DNA of 64,000 nucleotides from Klebsiella quasivariicola (lineage in GTDB: Bacteria; Pseudomonadota; Gammaproteobacteria; Enterobacterales; Enterobacteriaceae). This document shows, one piece after another, positions 9,906-19,342 of the stretch. The notes beneath the pieces are model-generated. The model had not been told where the DNA came from. It did not search any database and saw nothing but the letters and a program-made list of their open reading frames with translations. The position numbers were made by a program, and so were the translations under genes. Where the stretch lies: positions 1,860,001 to 1,924,000 of the forward strand of contig NZ_CP022823.1 in assembly GCF_002269255.1 (NCBI RefSeq), given 5' to 3'. Within the stretch, counting starts at the first letter, position 1. Each line of letters starts with the position of its first letter.

Positions 9906-10056
9906 TGTGTGCATGGAAAATGATGAGCATGGCCAGCCAAGAGTGCTTTTCTCATGCCTTTATGCCATGGCAAATCACAGAATGAATAGTCATTCTGTCA
10001 TAAAGTTATTTTATCTCTTAATATTATCTTAATGTCATTGTAATATGAAGCCAGCC

Positions 10057-10179
10057 TTACCACTTACGTTTATTCAACGTCAGTTTCGTTTTTTTTCTGT
10101 CTTTTAAATAAGAAATTAAAAAATAAACGGAAATAGCAAGTAGTATGGCAGCCACCACTAAGAAAAATAGGTTTTCCAT
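10057..10179 (-). CDS. 40-residue small membrane protein
   Basis: An ATG at 10179 opens a 40-codon frame reading M-E-N-L-F-F-L-V-V-A-A-I-L-L-A-I-S-V-Y-F, then a second short hydrophobic patch (LISYL) and a lysine/arginine-rich tail (KDRKKTKLTLNKRKW). This is one transmembrane helix with a positively charged, presumably cytoplasmic C-terminus, the look of enterobacterial small membrane proteins. The ribosome site is weak (GGTAGAT). It lies between ugd and uge, on the uge strand. Role unknown. Confidence 0.55.
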   Translation of the reverse strand: MENLFFLVVAAILLAISVYFLISYLKDRKKTKLTLNKRKW

Positions 10180-10544
10180 AATATCTACCACATAGCGTAT
10201 GTTGATTAAATTATTAGCTTGATAAGCAATGCGCCAGTTTTGTTCTGTAGCATGGCTTGCTATAACATATCCTGGATTTAGGAAAATTCCTACAGAGTGT
10301 AATGTTTTTTATTACTCAGTATTTCATGCTACTTTTTCGATTGGAAACGGCATGGATACAGCCGAAGTGCAGTACTGTGGCATGTGGAGATTTGCTTTTT
10401 TAACAAAGGCTGGATGAAACTGGTTTCAGTTAGGCCAACTAAAGGGTAAAAAAATATGCTATAGCATAAAATATTATATATAACGTAATGCAGCTGCAGT
10501 TGATTCACATAACGTAAGAGTATGCAGAGTAGTTGCAAGAAGTT
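10180..10544. other. AT-rich spacer downstream of uge
   Basis: Short frames exist but none has a good ribosome site or recognisable protein. Apart from the possible promoter of the small membrane protein and the uge terminator at its right edge, nothing specific is seen. Confidence 0.4.
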
Positions 10545-10568
10545 GCCGCAACCTGACGATTGCGGCAG
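10545..10568 (-). terminator. Hairpin after uge
   Basis: An 8-bp perfect stem (TGCCGCAA at 10545-10552 with TTGCGGCA at 10561-10568) closes an eight-base loop, 10 bases past the uge stop. The tail on the minus strand has few T residues, so efficiency is uncertain. Confidence 0.5.
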
Positions 10569-10578
10569 GGCAGGGGGA

Positions 10579-11583
10579 TTAGATCTGATAGTAATCCTTG
10601 TACCACTCCACGAAGTTCTTCACGCCTTCCTTCACTGACGTTTGCGGCTTAAAACCCACCAGGTCATACAGCGCTTGGGTGTCTGCGCTGGTGTCCAGCA
10701 CATCGCCCGGCTGGATCGGCATCATATTCTTCTGCGCTTCCATTCCCAGCGCCTCTTCCAGGGCGGTGATGTAGTCCATCAGTTCCACCGGTGAGCTGTT
10801 GCCAATGTTATATACCCGATACGGCGCGGAGCTGGTGGCCGGGGAACCGCTCTCAACGGTCCAGTCGGCATTGGCCTGCGGGATCACATCCTGCACCCGA
10901 ACCACCGCCTCGACGATGTCGTCGATATAGGTGAAGTCGCGCTTCATTTTGCCGTAGTTGTAAACGTCGATACTTTTTCCTTCCAGCATCGCTTTCGTGA
11001 ACTTGAACAGCGCCATATCCGGGCGACCCCACGGACCATACACTGTAAAGAAGCGCAGCCCGGTGGTCGGGATGCCGTACAGGTGAGAATAGGTGTGCGC
11101 CATCAGCTCATTAGCTTTCTTGGTGGCGGCATACAAGGAGACCGGATGATCGACGGAATCTTCGGTGGAGAACGGCATTTTACGGTTGAGGCCGTAAACC
11201 GAGCTGGAGGAGGCGTACACCAGGTGTTTCACCTTGGTATGACGGCAGCCTTCCAGAATGTTCAGATACCCCATCAGGTTAGCGTCTGCGTAGGCATACG
11301 GGTTTTCGAGTGAGTAGCGCACACCGGCCTGGGCGGCCAGGTGGATCACGCGGTCAAATTGCTCTGTGGCGAACAGCTTTGCCATACCTTCACGGTCGGC
11401 CAGATCCAGCTGCTGGAAATGGAATGCCGGAGAAGCCAGGCGATCCAGACGGGCCTGCTTCAGGCTGACGTCATAATAGTCGTTCATGTTGTCGATTCCG
11501 ACAACATCATGCCCTTCATTCAACAGGCGCTGCGCGATATGGAAGCCGATAAAACCTGCGGCACCAGTGACCAAAAACTTCAT
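10579..11583 (-). CDS. uge: UDP-glucuronate/UDP-galacturonate 4-epimerase
   Basis: Extended short-chain dehydrogenase of 334 residues that interconverts UDP-glucuronate and UDP-galacturonate, needed in Klebsiella for LPS core galacturonate and capsule. VTGAAGFIGFHIA at residues 5-17 is the NAD-binding glycine motif and the catalytic pair is Tyr151 and Lys155 in YAATKK. A GAGGAAAAAT ribosome site precedes the ATG. It is transcribed away from the O-antigen operon and follows ugd, whose product is its substrate, although the two face each other. Confidence 0.93.
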   Translation of the reverse strand: MKFLVTGAAGFIGFHIAQRLLNEGHDVVGIDNMNDYYDVSLKQARLDRLASPAFHFQQLDLADREGMAKLFATEQFDRVIHLAAQAGVRYSLENPYAYADANLMGYLNILEGCRHTKVKHLVYASSSSVYGLNRKMPFSTEDSVDHPVSLYAATKKANELMAHTYSHLYGIPTTGLRFFTVYGPWGRPDMALFKFTKAMLEGKSIDVYNYGKMKRDFTYIDDIVEAVVRVQDVIPQANADWTVESGSPATSSAPYRVYNIGNSSPVELMDYITALEEALGMEAQKNMMPIQPGDVLDTSADTQALYDLVGFKPQTSVKEGVKNFVEWYKDYYQI

Positions 11584-12007
11584 ATTTTTCCTCCGGGGTG
11601 TGGATATCCCGTTCTACATAAGTGCCGATTTTACACTGGCTTGCGGTTGGGATCACTTGGTTTACCATGACAAGATATGCAAGTACCTGTAAACAGCGGC
11701 GTCAGAGAGTAAATGTCATGTAATTAATTATCATTCGCGAAAGACATTAAGACATTCAGAAGTTGAAAATAATATAAAACCCAATATAAACAATGGGTTG
11801 GGTGTTTGCTTCGGTATTATCGAGTATTACGAGGTTTAGACGCGGTCTGGCCTCGTAGAGTAAAGATGGTTACTTTAGTTTGCCCGGTGTGTTTGTTTGC
11901 CGAGAGCTCATTTAGCGATAATGCCATGATATCGTCTAAAGTGTGTCCATTTTTACATTGAAAAAGCCATGCACCGGATTTTTACTTTAATTCCTTACTT
12001 GCAGAGT

Positions 12008-12013
12008 TATAAT
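12008..12013 (+). promoter_or_regulatory. Candidate -10 box for the D-galactan operon
   Basis: A perfect TATAAT sits about 320 bp before JUMPstart. No -35 at ideal spacing is evident (TTTACT is 21 bases upstream), so the assignment is tentative. It implies a leader of about 590 nt before wzm. Confidence 0.4.
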
Positions 12014-12336
12014 ACGCTGCCGTTCTATTTAGCAGACTTAGGTATTGCTTGATAAATCATCACCAAAAGTTGTTATTAATATGCAAGAAATTATTTCGAA
12101 TTTCATGCTGTCCTTAGATGGTTCTTTTGCATGTAAGGGCGTGATGAGCAGGCGAGGGGAGTGCTACGCCAGGCATGCTGCTTGCGGAAATGAGAAAGTC
12201 CTGATAGCTAACGGAGAAGGGAAACGCCAGAGTAAAGCCTTTTTGTAGCTAAGGTAACGAGATGCATGGCTGTACTAAACAGTAATGCCATCTGCAGTGC
12301 GGTTTGAACGGATGTGAGTGCTAAAAACTCGGTGGA

Positions 12337-12375
12337 TCACGCATTTTGGTTGCGATAGCCAATGGCGGTAGCGTG
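12337..12375 (+). promoter_or_regulatory. JUMPstart element with ops site (RfaH recruitment)
   Basis: The 12-base ops core GGCGGTAGCGTG is exact at 12364-12375. The preceding bases match the 39-base JUMPstart pattern well (TTTTGGTTGC, then AGCCAA). In enterobacteria the paused polymerase at ops recruits the antiterminator RfaH, allowing long polysaccharide operons to be completed. Here it lies 238 bp before wzm on the coding strand. Confidence 0.9.
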
Positions 12376-12613
12376 GAAGAAAACATAAGGTGATTTTTTA
12401 ATTTATTGAATTAAAAGGGTTTTTATCGTTTATGGCTGGGGTGTCGCTTGCGCTTCCGTTCAAATCATTGGTTGCAGTCGATGAATGGCAGCTGACCTGA
12501 TAAACTTTGCCCGCAGCACAAAGCAGTCAGTTTCTCGATTGTTGAGCCTGACAGGATCGGCGAGGTAGACCTGGTATGACTAACTCATTCAGTGGATATT
12601 TGCAGAATAATTT

Positions 12614-13393
12614 ATGAGTATAAAGATGAAGTACAATTTAGGGTATTTATTTGATTTACTTGTTGTGATAACAAATAAAGATCTAAAAGTGCGCTATAAG
12701 AGCAGCATGCTAGGCTATTTATGGTCAGTAGCAAATCCATTGCTTTTTGCCATGATTTATTATTTTATATTTAAGCTGGTAATGAGAGTACAAATTCCAA
12801 ATTATACAGTTTTCCTCATTACCGGCTTGTTTCCGTGGCAATGGTTTGCCAGTTCGGCCACTAACTCATTATTTTCATTCATCGCTAACGCTCAAATTAT
12901 CAAGAAGACAGTTTTTCCCCGGTCCGTGATTCCGCTAAGTAATGTGATGATGGAAGGGTTGCATTTTCTTTGCACCATCCCGGTTATTGTTGTCTTTCTT
13001 TTTGTTTATGGCATGACGCCGTCCTTGTCCTGGGTTTGGGGTATACCTCTCATTGCTATTGGCCAGGTGATTTTCACCTTTGGTGTTTCAATCATCTTTT
13101 CAACGCTGAATCTGTTTTTCCGTGACCTGGAGCGCTTTGTAAGTCTGGGGATTATGCTGATGTTTTATTGTACGCCGATTTTATATGCGTCTGATATGAT
13201 TCCGGAAAAATTTAGCTGGATAATTACCTACAATCCGCTAGCGAGTATGATTCTTAGTTGGCGTGATTTATTCATGAATGGGACTCTTAATTATGAGTAT
13301 ATTTCTATACTCTATTTTACGGGAATCATTTTGACGGTTGTCGGTTTGTCTATTTTCAATAAATTAAAATATCGATTTGCAGAGATCTTGTAA
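12614..13393 (+). CDS. wzm: O-antigen ABC transporter permease Wzm
   Basis: 259-residue inner-membrane protein of the ABC-2 type with about six transmembrane helices. With Wzt it exports complete undecaprenyl-PP-linked D-galactan from cytoplasm to periplasm for ligation to lipid A core. The N-terminus carries NKDLKVRYKSSMLGYLWSV, characteristic of polysaccharide-export permeases. It is the first gene of the operon and its stop codon shares one base with the wzt start (TAATG). Full length, no anomaly. Confidence 0.95.
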   Translation: MSIKMKYNLGYLFDLLVVITNKDLKVRYKSSMLGYLWSVANPLLFAMIYYFIFKLVMRVQIPNYTVFLITGLFPWQWFASSATNSLFSFIANAQIIKKTVFPRSVIPLSNVMMEGLHFLCTIPVIVVFLFVYGMTPSLSWVWGIPLIAIGQVIFTFGVSIIFSTLNLFFRDLERFVSLGIMLMFYCTPILYASDMIPEKFSWIITYNPLASMILSWRDLFMNGTLNYEYISILYFTGIILTVVGLSIFNKLKYRFAEIL

Positions 13394-14133
13394 TGCACCC
13401 AGTTATTAACTTCAGTCATGTTACAAAAGAGTATCCTCTGTACCATCATATTGGCTCAGGAATCAAAGATTTAATTTTCCATCCGAAACGCGCTTTTCAG
13501 TTGCTGAAGGGGCGGAAATATTTAGCTATCGAAGACGTATCCTTTACAGTTGGCAAAGGTGAGGCTGTTGCCCTGATTGGACGTAATGGGGCAGGAAAGA
13601 GTACCTCTCTTGGTCTGGTTGCCGGCGTGATTAAGCCAACTAAGGGAACCGTCACCACTGAAGGACGGGTGGCATCGATGCTTGAACTCGGCGGAGGCTT
13701 TCATCCGGAACTTACCGGGCGTGAGAATATTTACCTGAATGCTACTCTGCTGGGCCTTAGGCGTAAAGAGGTCCAGCAACGTATGGAACGTATTATTGAA
13801 TTTTCGGAACTTGGAGAATTCATCGACGAGCCCATCAGAGTATATTCAAGCGGAATGCTAGCTAAGTTAGGTTTTTCGGTCATCAGTCAGGTTGAACCGG
13901 ATATTTTAATTATTGATGAAGTTCTGGCAGTAGGTGATATCGCTTTTCAGGCTAAATGTATTCAGACCATCAGAGATTTTAAGAAAAGAGGCGTGACGAT
14001 ACTCTTTGTTAGCCACAATATGAGTGACGTTGAAAAAATCTGCGATAGAGTCATCTGGATCGAAAATCATAGACTCAGAGAAGTGGGGTCTGCCGATCGA
14101 ATCATTGAACTGTACAAGCAAGCAATGGCTTAA
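13393..14133 (+). CDS. wzt: O-antigen ABC transporter ATPase Wzt (short form)
   Basis: ATP-binding subunit that powers D-galactan export. Walker A GRNGAGKS is at residues 63-70, the signature YSSGM at 151-155, Walker B ILIIDE at 171-176 and the switch His at 208. At 246 residues it lacks the C-terminal carbohydrate-binding domain found in Wzt proteins that recognise capped O8/O9 polymers. That fits O2a-type systems, where chain ends need no terminator for export. Translation is probably coupled to wzm through the one-base overlap. Confidence 0.95.
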   Translation: MHPVINFSHVTKEYPLYHHIGSGIKDLIFHPKRAFQLLKGRKYLAIEDVSFTVGKGEAVALIGRNGAGKSTSLGLVAGVIKPTKGTVTTEGRVASMLELGGGFHPELTGRENIYLNATLLGLRRKEVQQRMERIIEFSELGEFIDEPIRVYSSGMLAKLGFSVISQVEPDILIIDEVLAVGDIAFQAKCIQTIRDFKKRGVTILFVSHNMSDVEKICDRVIWIENHRLREVGSADRIIELYKQAMA

Positions 14134-14148
14134 TCATTGGGTAATATA

Positions 14149-16044
14149 ATGAACAATAGCGTTAAAATCTATACCAGCCACCATAAGCCTAGTGCTTTTC
14201 TTAATGCTGCAATTATCAAACCTCTGCATGTCGGCAAAGCCAATTCTTGTAATGAAATTGGTTGTCCAGGAGATGACAGTGGCGATAATATTTCCTTTAA
14301 GAATCCGTTTTATTGCGAACTAACTGCGCATTATTGGGTTTGGAAAAACGAAGAGCTGGCAGACTATGTCGGTTTCATGCACTATCGCCGTCATCTTAAT
14401 TTTTCCGAAAAACAAACTTTTTCTGAGGATACCTGGGGGGTCGTGAACCACCCATGCATTGATGAAGAATATGAGAAGATCTTTGGATTAAACGAAGAAA
14501 CAATTCAACGGTGTGTCGAAGGTATTGACATCTTGCTGCCAAAAAAATGGTCTGTCACTGCGGCGGGAAGTAAAAATAATTACGATCACTATGAACGAGG
14601 TGAATACTTACACATTCGTGATTATCAGGCTGCCATTGCCATCGTTGAAAAACTATATCCAGAGTATAGCACGGCAATAAAAACGTTTAATGATGCCAGT
14701 GATGGCTATTACACAAATATGTTTGTCATGCGCAAAGATATTTTTGTTGACTATTCTGAGTGGCTCTTTTCCATTCTGGATAATCTCGAAGATGCCATCT
14801 CGATGAACAATTATAATGCCCAGGAAAAACGCGTTATTGGGCATATAGCTGAACGGCTGTTTAATATTTACATAATTAAGCTGCAACAAGATGGTGAGCT
14901 TAAGGTAAAAGAATTACAGCGTACCTTTGTCAGCAATGAAACATTCAATGGTGCACTGAATCCAGTTTTTGATTCTGCGGTTCCAGTGGTTATCAGTTTC
15001 GATGATAATTACGCAATCAGCGGTGGCGCATTAATTAATTCCATTATCCGACATGCGGACAAAAATAAAAATTATGATATCGTCGTACTCGAAAACAAAG
15101 TTAGCTATTTGAATAAAACGCGGTTGGTAAATCTAACCTCTGCTCATCCGAATATTTCTCTTCGTTTTTTTGACGTTAATGCCTTCACTGAAATTAACGG
15201 TGTGCATACCCGAGCGCATTTTAGCGCATCAACGTATGCCCGTCTTTTTATTCCTCAACTGTTCAGACGATACGATAAAGTCGTATTTATTGATTCGGAT
15301 ACCGTTGTAAAGGCTGACCTGGGTGAACTGCTTGATATCCCTCTGGGCAATAATTTAGTTGCAGCGGTTAAGGATATCGTCATGGAAGGTTTTGTAAAAT
15401 TTTCTGCAATGTCGGCATCAGATGATGGCGTTATGCCGGCAGGCGAATATTTACAGAAAACCTTAAACATGAATAACCCTGATGAATATTTTCAGGCAGG
15501 GATTATTGTTTTTAATGTCAAACAAATGGTCGAAGAAAATATTTTTGCTGAATTGATGCGGGTATTAAAGGCAAAGAAATACTGGTTCCTCGACCAGGAT
15601 ATCATGAATAAAGTATTCTACTCTCGAGTCACATTTCTGCCATTAGAGTGGAACGTTTATCATGGTAATGGCAACACGGATGATTTCTTCCCTAATCTTA
15701 AGTTTGCAACGTATATGAAATTTTTAGCAGCTCGCAAGAAGCCTAAAATGATTCATTATGCGGGTGAGAACAAACCATGGAATACCGAAAAAGTCGATTT
15801 TTATGACGACTTTATTGAGAACATCGTTAACACTCCATGGGAGATGGAAATCTATAAACGTCAGATGTCGTTAGCGGCTTCGATTGGTTTAACCCATAGC
15901 GAGCAGCAACAACAAATCTTGTTCCAGACCAAAATCAAGAACGTACTGATGCCTTATGTTAATAAATATGCACCAATAGGCACGTCAAGAAGAAACATGA
16001 TGACTAAATATTATTACAAAGTACGCCGTGCTATTCTTGGATAA
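14149..16044 (+). CDS. wbbM: D-galactan I galactosyltransferase WbbM
   Basis: Large two-domain transferase, 631 residues from the ATG at 14149; a TTG at 14137 would add four. Residues ~5-250 resemble the DUF4422 transferase domain (FMHYRRHLNF near 85). Residues ~285-560 form a GT8-like GT-A domain with FIDSDTVV, its DxD at 382-384. In the family WbbM builds the alternating galactopyranose-galactofuranose D-galactan I backbone on the cytoplasmic face. It sits between wzt and glf, which provides its UDP-galactofuranose donor. Confidence 0.93.
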   Translation: MNNSVKIYTSHHKPSAFLNAAIIKPLHVGKANSCNEIGCPGDDSGDNISFKNPFYCELTAHYWVWKNEELADYVGFMHYRRHLNFSEKQTFSEDTWGVVNHPCIDEEYEKIFGLNEETIQRCVEGIDILLPKKWSVTAAGSKNNYDHYERGEYLHIRDYQAAIAIVEKLYPEYSTAIKTFNDASDGYYTNMFVMRKDIFVDYSEWLFSILDNLEDAISMNNYNAQEKRVIGHIAERLFNIYIIKLQQDGELKVKELQRTFVSNETFNGALNPVFDSAVPVVISFDDNYAISGGALINSIIRHADKNKNYDIVVLENKVSYLNKTRLVNLTSAHPNISLRFFDVNAFTEINGVHTRAHFSASTYARLFIPQLFRRYDKVVFIDSDTVVKADLGELLDIPLGNNLVAAVKDIVMEGFVKFSAMSASDDGVMPAGEYLQKTLNMNNPDEYFQAGIIVFNVKQMVEENIFAELMRVLKAKKYWFLDQDIMNKVFYSRVTFLPLEWNVYHGNGNTDDFFPNLKFATYMKFLAARKKPKMIHYAGENKPWNTEKVDFYDDFIENIVNTPWEMEIYKRQMSLAASIGLTHSEQQQQILFQTKIKNVLMPYVNKYAPIGTSRRNMMTKYYYKVRRAILG

Positions 16045-16059
16045 TAAAAGAGACAACAG

Positions 16060-17214
16060 ATGAAAAGTAAAAAAATATTGATCGTAGGTGCTGGCTTCTC
16101 TGGTGCAGTTATCGGTCGCCAACTTGCTGAGAAGGGACATCAAGTCCACATTATCGATCAGCGTAATCATATTGGGGGAAATTCCTATGATGCACGCGAC
16201 TCTGAAACGAATGTGATGGTACATGTTTATGGGCCCCATATTTTCCATACTGACAATGAAACAGTGTGGAACTATGTCAATAAGCATGCAGAGATGATGC
16301 CCTATGTGAACCGGGTTAAAGCGACAGTTAATGGTCAGGTATTTTCCCTACCTATTAATTTGCATACTATCAATCAGTTTTTCTCAAAAACTTGTTCTCC
16401 TGATGAGGCCAGAGCGCTCATTGCTGAGAAAGGGGACAGCACTATTGCTGATCCACAAACTTTTGAAGAGCAAGCGTTACGCTTTATTGGTAAAGAGTTA
16501 TATGAGGCCTTTTTTAAAGGATATACGATTAAACAGTGGGGGATGCAACCCTCGGAACTGCCCGCATCTATTCTTAAACGTCTTCCTGTTCGTTTTAACT
16601 ATGATGATAATTATTTTAACCACAAATTTCAGGGCATGCCGAAATGTGGTTATACGCAGATGATTAAGTCCATTCTCAATCATGAGAATATCAAGATTGA
16701 CTTACAGCGGGAATTTATCGTTGAAGAGCGAACTCATTACGATCACGTATTCTATAGCGGTCCATTAGATGCGTTTTATGGCTACCAATATGGCCGTCTG
16801 GGCTATCGAACATTAGATTTTAAAAAGTTTACCTATCAGGGTGATTACCAGGGCTGCGCAGTGATGAACTATTGTTCTGTGGATGTGCCCTATACTCGCA
16901 TCACTGAACATAAATATTTTTCTCCCTGGGAACAACACGACGGCTCTGTTTGTTATAAAGAGTATAGCCGTGCTTGCGAAGAAAATGATATTCCTTACTA
17001 TCCTATTCGTCAGATGGGAGAAATGGCTCTTCTTGAAAAATATTTGTCACTGGCCGAGAATGAAACCAATATCACTTTTGTCGGTCGTCTTGGAACCTAC
17101 CGTTACCTTGATATGGATGTGACCATCGCCGAAGCATTGAAAACGGCAGAAGTCTATTTAAATTCACTCACTGAAAATCAGCCAATGCCTGTGTTTACGG
17201 TTTCTGTACGATGA
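16060..17214 (+). CDS. glf: UDP-galactopyranose mutase
   Basis: Flavoenzyme converting UDP-galactopyranose to UDP-galactofuranose for D-galactan I. 384 residues. The dinucleotide-binding motif VGAGFSGAVIGRQLAEKG starts at residue 8, followed by DQRNHIGGNSYD, typical of Glf. The body contains GYTIKQWG and KYFSPWEQ segments characteristic of the family. Its end overlaps the wbbN start by four bases (ATGA), so the two are translationally coupled. Confidence 0.96.
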   Translation: MKSKKILIVGAGFSGAVIGRQLAEKGHQVHIIDQRNHIGGNSYDARDSETNVMVHVYGPHIFHTDNETVWNYVNKHAEMMPYVNRVKATVNGQVFSLPINLHTINQFFSKTCSPDEARALIAEKGDSTIADPQTFEEQALRFIGKELYEAFFKGYTIKQWGMQPSELPASILKRLPVRFNYDDNYFNHKFQGMPKCGYTQMIKSILNHENIKIDLQREFIVEERTHYDHVFYSGPLDAFYGYQYGRLGYRTLDFKKFTYQGDYQGCAVMNYCSVDVPYTRITEHKYFSPWEQHDGSVCYKEYSRACEENDIPYYPIRQMGEMALLEKYLSLAENETNITFVGRLGTYRYLDMDVTIAEALKTAEVYLNSLTENQPMPVFTVSVR

Positions 17215-18104
17215 AATATACGGCATTGATAGTGACATTCAATCGGCTCGGTAAACTGAAAAAAACCGTTGAAGAGACCCTCAAACTTGAATTCACTAAT
17301 ATTGTTATTGTCAATAACGGGTCCACGGATGGGACCCAAGCCTGGCTTTCGTCAATTGTTGATACACGAGTCATTGTATTAACCCTCACCGAGAATACCG
17401 GTGGGGCGGGGGGCTTTAAAACCGGTAGTCAGTATATCTGTGAACAGCTGGCAAGTGATTGGGTATTTTTCTACGATGACGATGCTTACCCCTATCCAGA
17501 CACGTTGAAGTCCTTTTCACAGCTGGATAAGCGGGGATGTCGGGTATTTAGTGGACTGGTGAAAGATCCGCAAGGAAAACCGTGTCCGATGAATATGCCG
17601 TTCTCGCGTGTGCCAACTTCCCTTGGCGACACTGTACGCTATTTACGCTACCCTGCAGAGTTTATCCCGGCAGCCAATCGTTCTATGTTCGTACAAACGG
17701 TTTCATTTGTTGGGATGGTCATACATCGTGATCTGCTCGAGACCAGTCTTGACTACATTCGCGAACAGCTCTTTATCTACTTTGATGATCTTTACTTTGG
17801 CTATCAGCTATCATTAGCTGGTGAGCAAATTATGTATAGCCCGGAGTTGCTTTTTTATCATGATGTGAGTATTCAGGGCAAACTTATTGCACCTGAATGG
17901 AAGGTTTACTATCTATGCCGTAATTTGATCCTGTCGAAGAAAATATTCCAGAAAAATGGCGTGTATAGCAATTCAGCGATAGCGATACGCATCCTAAAAT
18001 ATATATTAATCCTGCCATGGCAACGTCAAAAATATTCCTATATGAAATTTATTCTTCGTGGAATTTCACATGGCATAAAAGGTATTAGTGGTAAGTATCA
18101 TTAA
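17211..18104 (+). CDS. wbbN: GT2 galactosyltransferase WbbN
   Basis: 297-residue GT-A fold transferase. TALIVTFNRLGKLKK at the N-terminus and FFYDDDAYPYPDTL near residue 90 give the donor-binding strand and the DxD metal motif. In D-galactan I loci WbbN is needed for backbone synthesis, though its precise step has been less clear than that of WbbM and WbbO. It overlaps glf by four bases and is followed directly by wbbO. Confidence 0.9.
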   Translation: MKYTALIVTFNRLGKLKKTVEETLKLEFTNIVIVNNGSTDGTQAWLSSIVDTRVIVLTLTENTGGAGGFKTGSQYICEQLASDWVFFYDDDAYPYPDTLKSFSQLDKRGCRVFSGLVKDPQGKPCPMNMPFSRVPTSLGDTVRYLRYPAEFIPAANRSMFVQTVSFVGMVIHRDLLETSLDYIREQLFIYFDDLYFGYQLSLAGEQIMYSPELLFYHDVSIQGKLIAPEWKVYYLCRNLILSKKIFQKNGVYSNSAIAIRILKYILILPWQRQKYSYMKFILRGISHGIKGISGKYH

Positions 18105-18116
18105 GTGGGCATAGCA

Positions 18117-19247
18117 ATGAGAAAATTGTGTTATTTCATAAATTCGGATTGGTACTTCGATTTACACTGGATCGATCGTGCCATCGCCTCCCGTGATGCA
18201 GGTTATGAGATTCACATCATCAGCCATTTTATTGATGACAATATAATAAATAAATTCAAAACATTCGGCTTTATTTGCCATAATGTTACTCTTGATGCTC
18301 AATCTTTTAATGCATTAGTTTTCTTTCGTACTTACCATGATGTGCAAAAAATTATTAAAAATATAAAACCGGATCTCTTGCATTGCATCACTATCAAACC
18401 ATGTTTGATTGGTGGTGTGCTCGCGAAGAAATTTAATCTGCCGGTCATCGTAAGTTTTGTTGGGCTTGGAAGAGTATTTTCTTCAGACAGCATGCCTTTA
18501 AAATTATTGCGGCAGTTTACTATTGCTGCATATAAATATATTGCCAGTAATAAGCGCTGTATATTTATGTTTGAACATGACCGTGACAGAAAAAAACTGG
18601 CTAAGTTGGTTGGACTCGAAGAACAACAGACTATTGTTATTGATGGTGCAGGCATTAATCCAGAGATATACAAATATTCTCTTGAACAGAATCACGATGT
18701 CCCTGTTGTATTGTTTGCCAGCCGTATGTTGTGGAGTAAAGGACTGGGCGACTTAATTGAGGCGAAGAAAATATTACGCAGTAAGAATATTCACTTTACT
18801 TTGAATGTTGCTGGAATTCTGGTCGAAAATGATAAAGATGCAATTTCCCTTCAGGTCATTGAAAATTGGCATCAGCAAGGATTAATTAACTGGTTAGGTC
18901 GTTCGAATAACGTTTGCGATCTTATTGAGCAATCAAATATCGTTGCTTTGCCGTCAGTTTATTCTGAAGGTGTTCCGCGAATTCTTCTGGAAGCATCTTC
19001 TGTGGGTCGCGCTTGTATTGCTTATGATGTTGGTGGTTGTGATAGCCTTATTATTGATAACGATAATGGAATTATTGTTAAAAGCAATTCACCTGAAGAG
19101 CTGGCTGATAAACTTGCCTTTTTGCTTAGCAATCCTAAAGCACGCGTTGAAATGGGTATTAAGGGGAGGAAACGTATACAAGATAAATTTTCAAGTGTTA
19201 TGATTATCGATAAAACATTGCAAATATATCATGATGTAGTTCGATGA
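18117..19247 (+). CDS. wbbO: GT4 galactosyltransferase WbbO
   Basis: GT-B fold enzyme that in the family adds the first galactopyranose and galactofuranose residues to the lipid-linked GlcNAc primer of D-galactan I. 376 residues from the ATG at 18117; a GTG at 18105 directly after the wbbN stop would add four. The retaining GT4 motif SEGVPRILLEA places the E-x7-E pair at Glu284 and Glu292. GT4 hallmarks FASRMLWSKGLGDLIEA mark the start of the second Rossmann domain. Confidence 0.92.
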   Translation: MRKLCYFINSDWYFDLHWIDRAIASRDAGYEIHIISHFIDDNIINKFKTFGFICHNVTLDAQSFNALVFFRTYHDVQKIIKNIKPDLLHCITIKPCLIGGVLAKKFNLPVIVSFVGLGRVFSSDSMPLKLLRQFTIAAYKYIASNKRCIFMFEHDRDRKKLAKLVGLEEQQTIVIDGAGINPEIYKYSLEQNHDVPVVLFASRMLWSKGLGDLIEAKKILRSKNIHFTLNVAGILVENDKDAISLQVIENWHQQGLINWLGRSNNVCDLIEQSNIVALPSVYSEGVPRILLEASSVGRACIAYDVGGCDSLIIDNDNGIIVKSNSPEELADKLAFLLSNPKARVEMGIKGRKRIQDKFSSVMIIDKTLQIYHDVVR

Positions 19248-19342
19248 TGTGTAAGTTTCACATTTATTATTGTGAAAAACCTTCATATTGATAATAGTAA
19301 TGTTTATATAATGTAATTCAATATACTACTAATGGGATTTTT

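Larger units (their letters stand above)
11584..12613. other. 1-kb leader/regulatory region between uge and wzm
   Basis: Holds the uge promoter on the left (not resolved), a candidate -10 box for the O-antigen operon at 12008-12013 and the JUMPstart/ops element at 12337-12375. The open frame at 12045-12248 starts at TTG, lacks a ribosome site and crosses the presumed leader, so it is not called. Confidence 0.6.

Noticed and set aside
10229..10538. Two overlapping short ORFs on opposite strands between ugd and uge
   Set aside because: No ribosome sites or plausible domains; AT-rich spacer.
12045..12248. 67-codon ORF before wzm
   Set aside because: TTG start, no ribosome site, no similarity recognised, and it lies in the probable operon leader.
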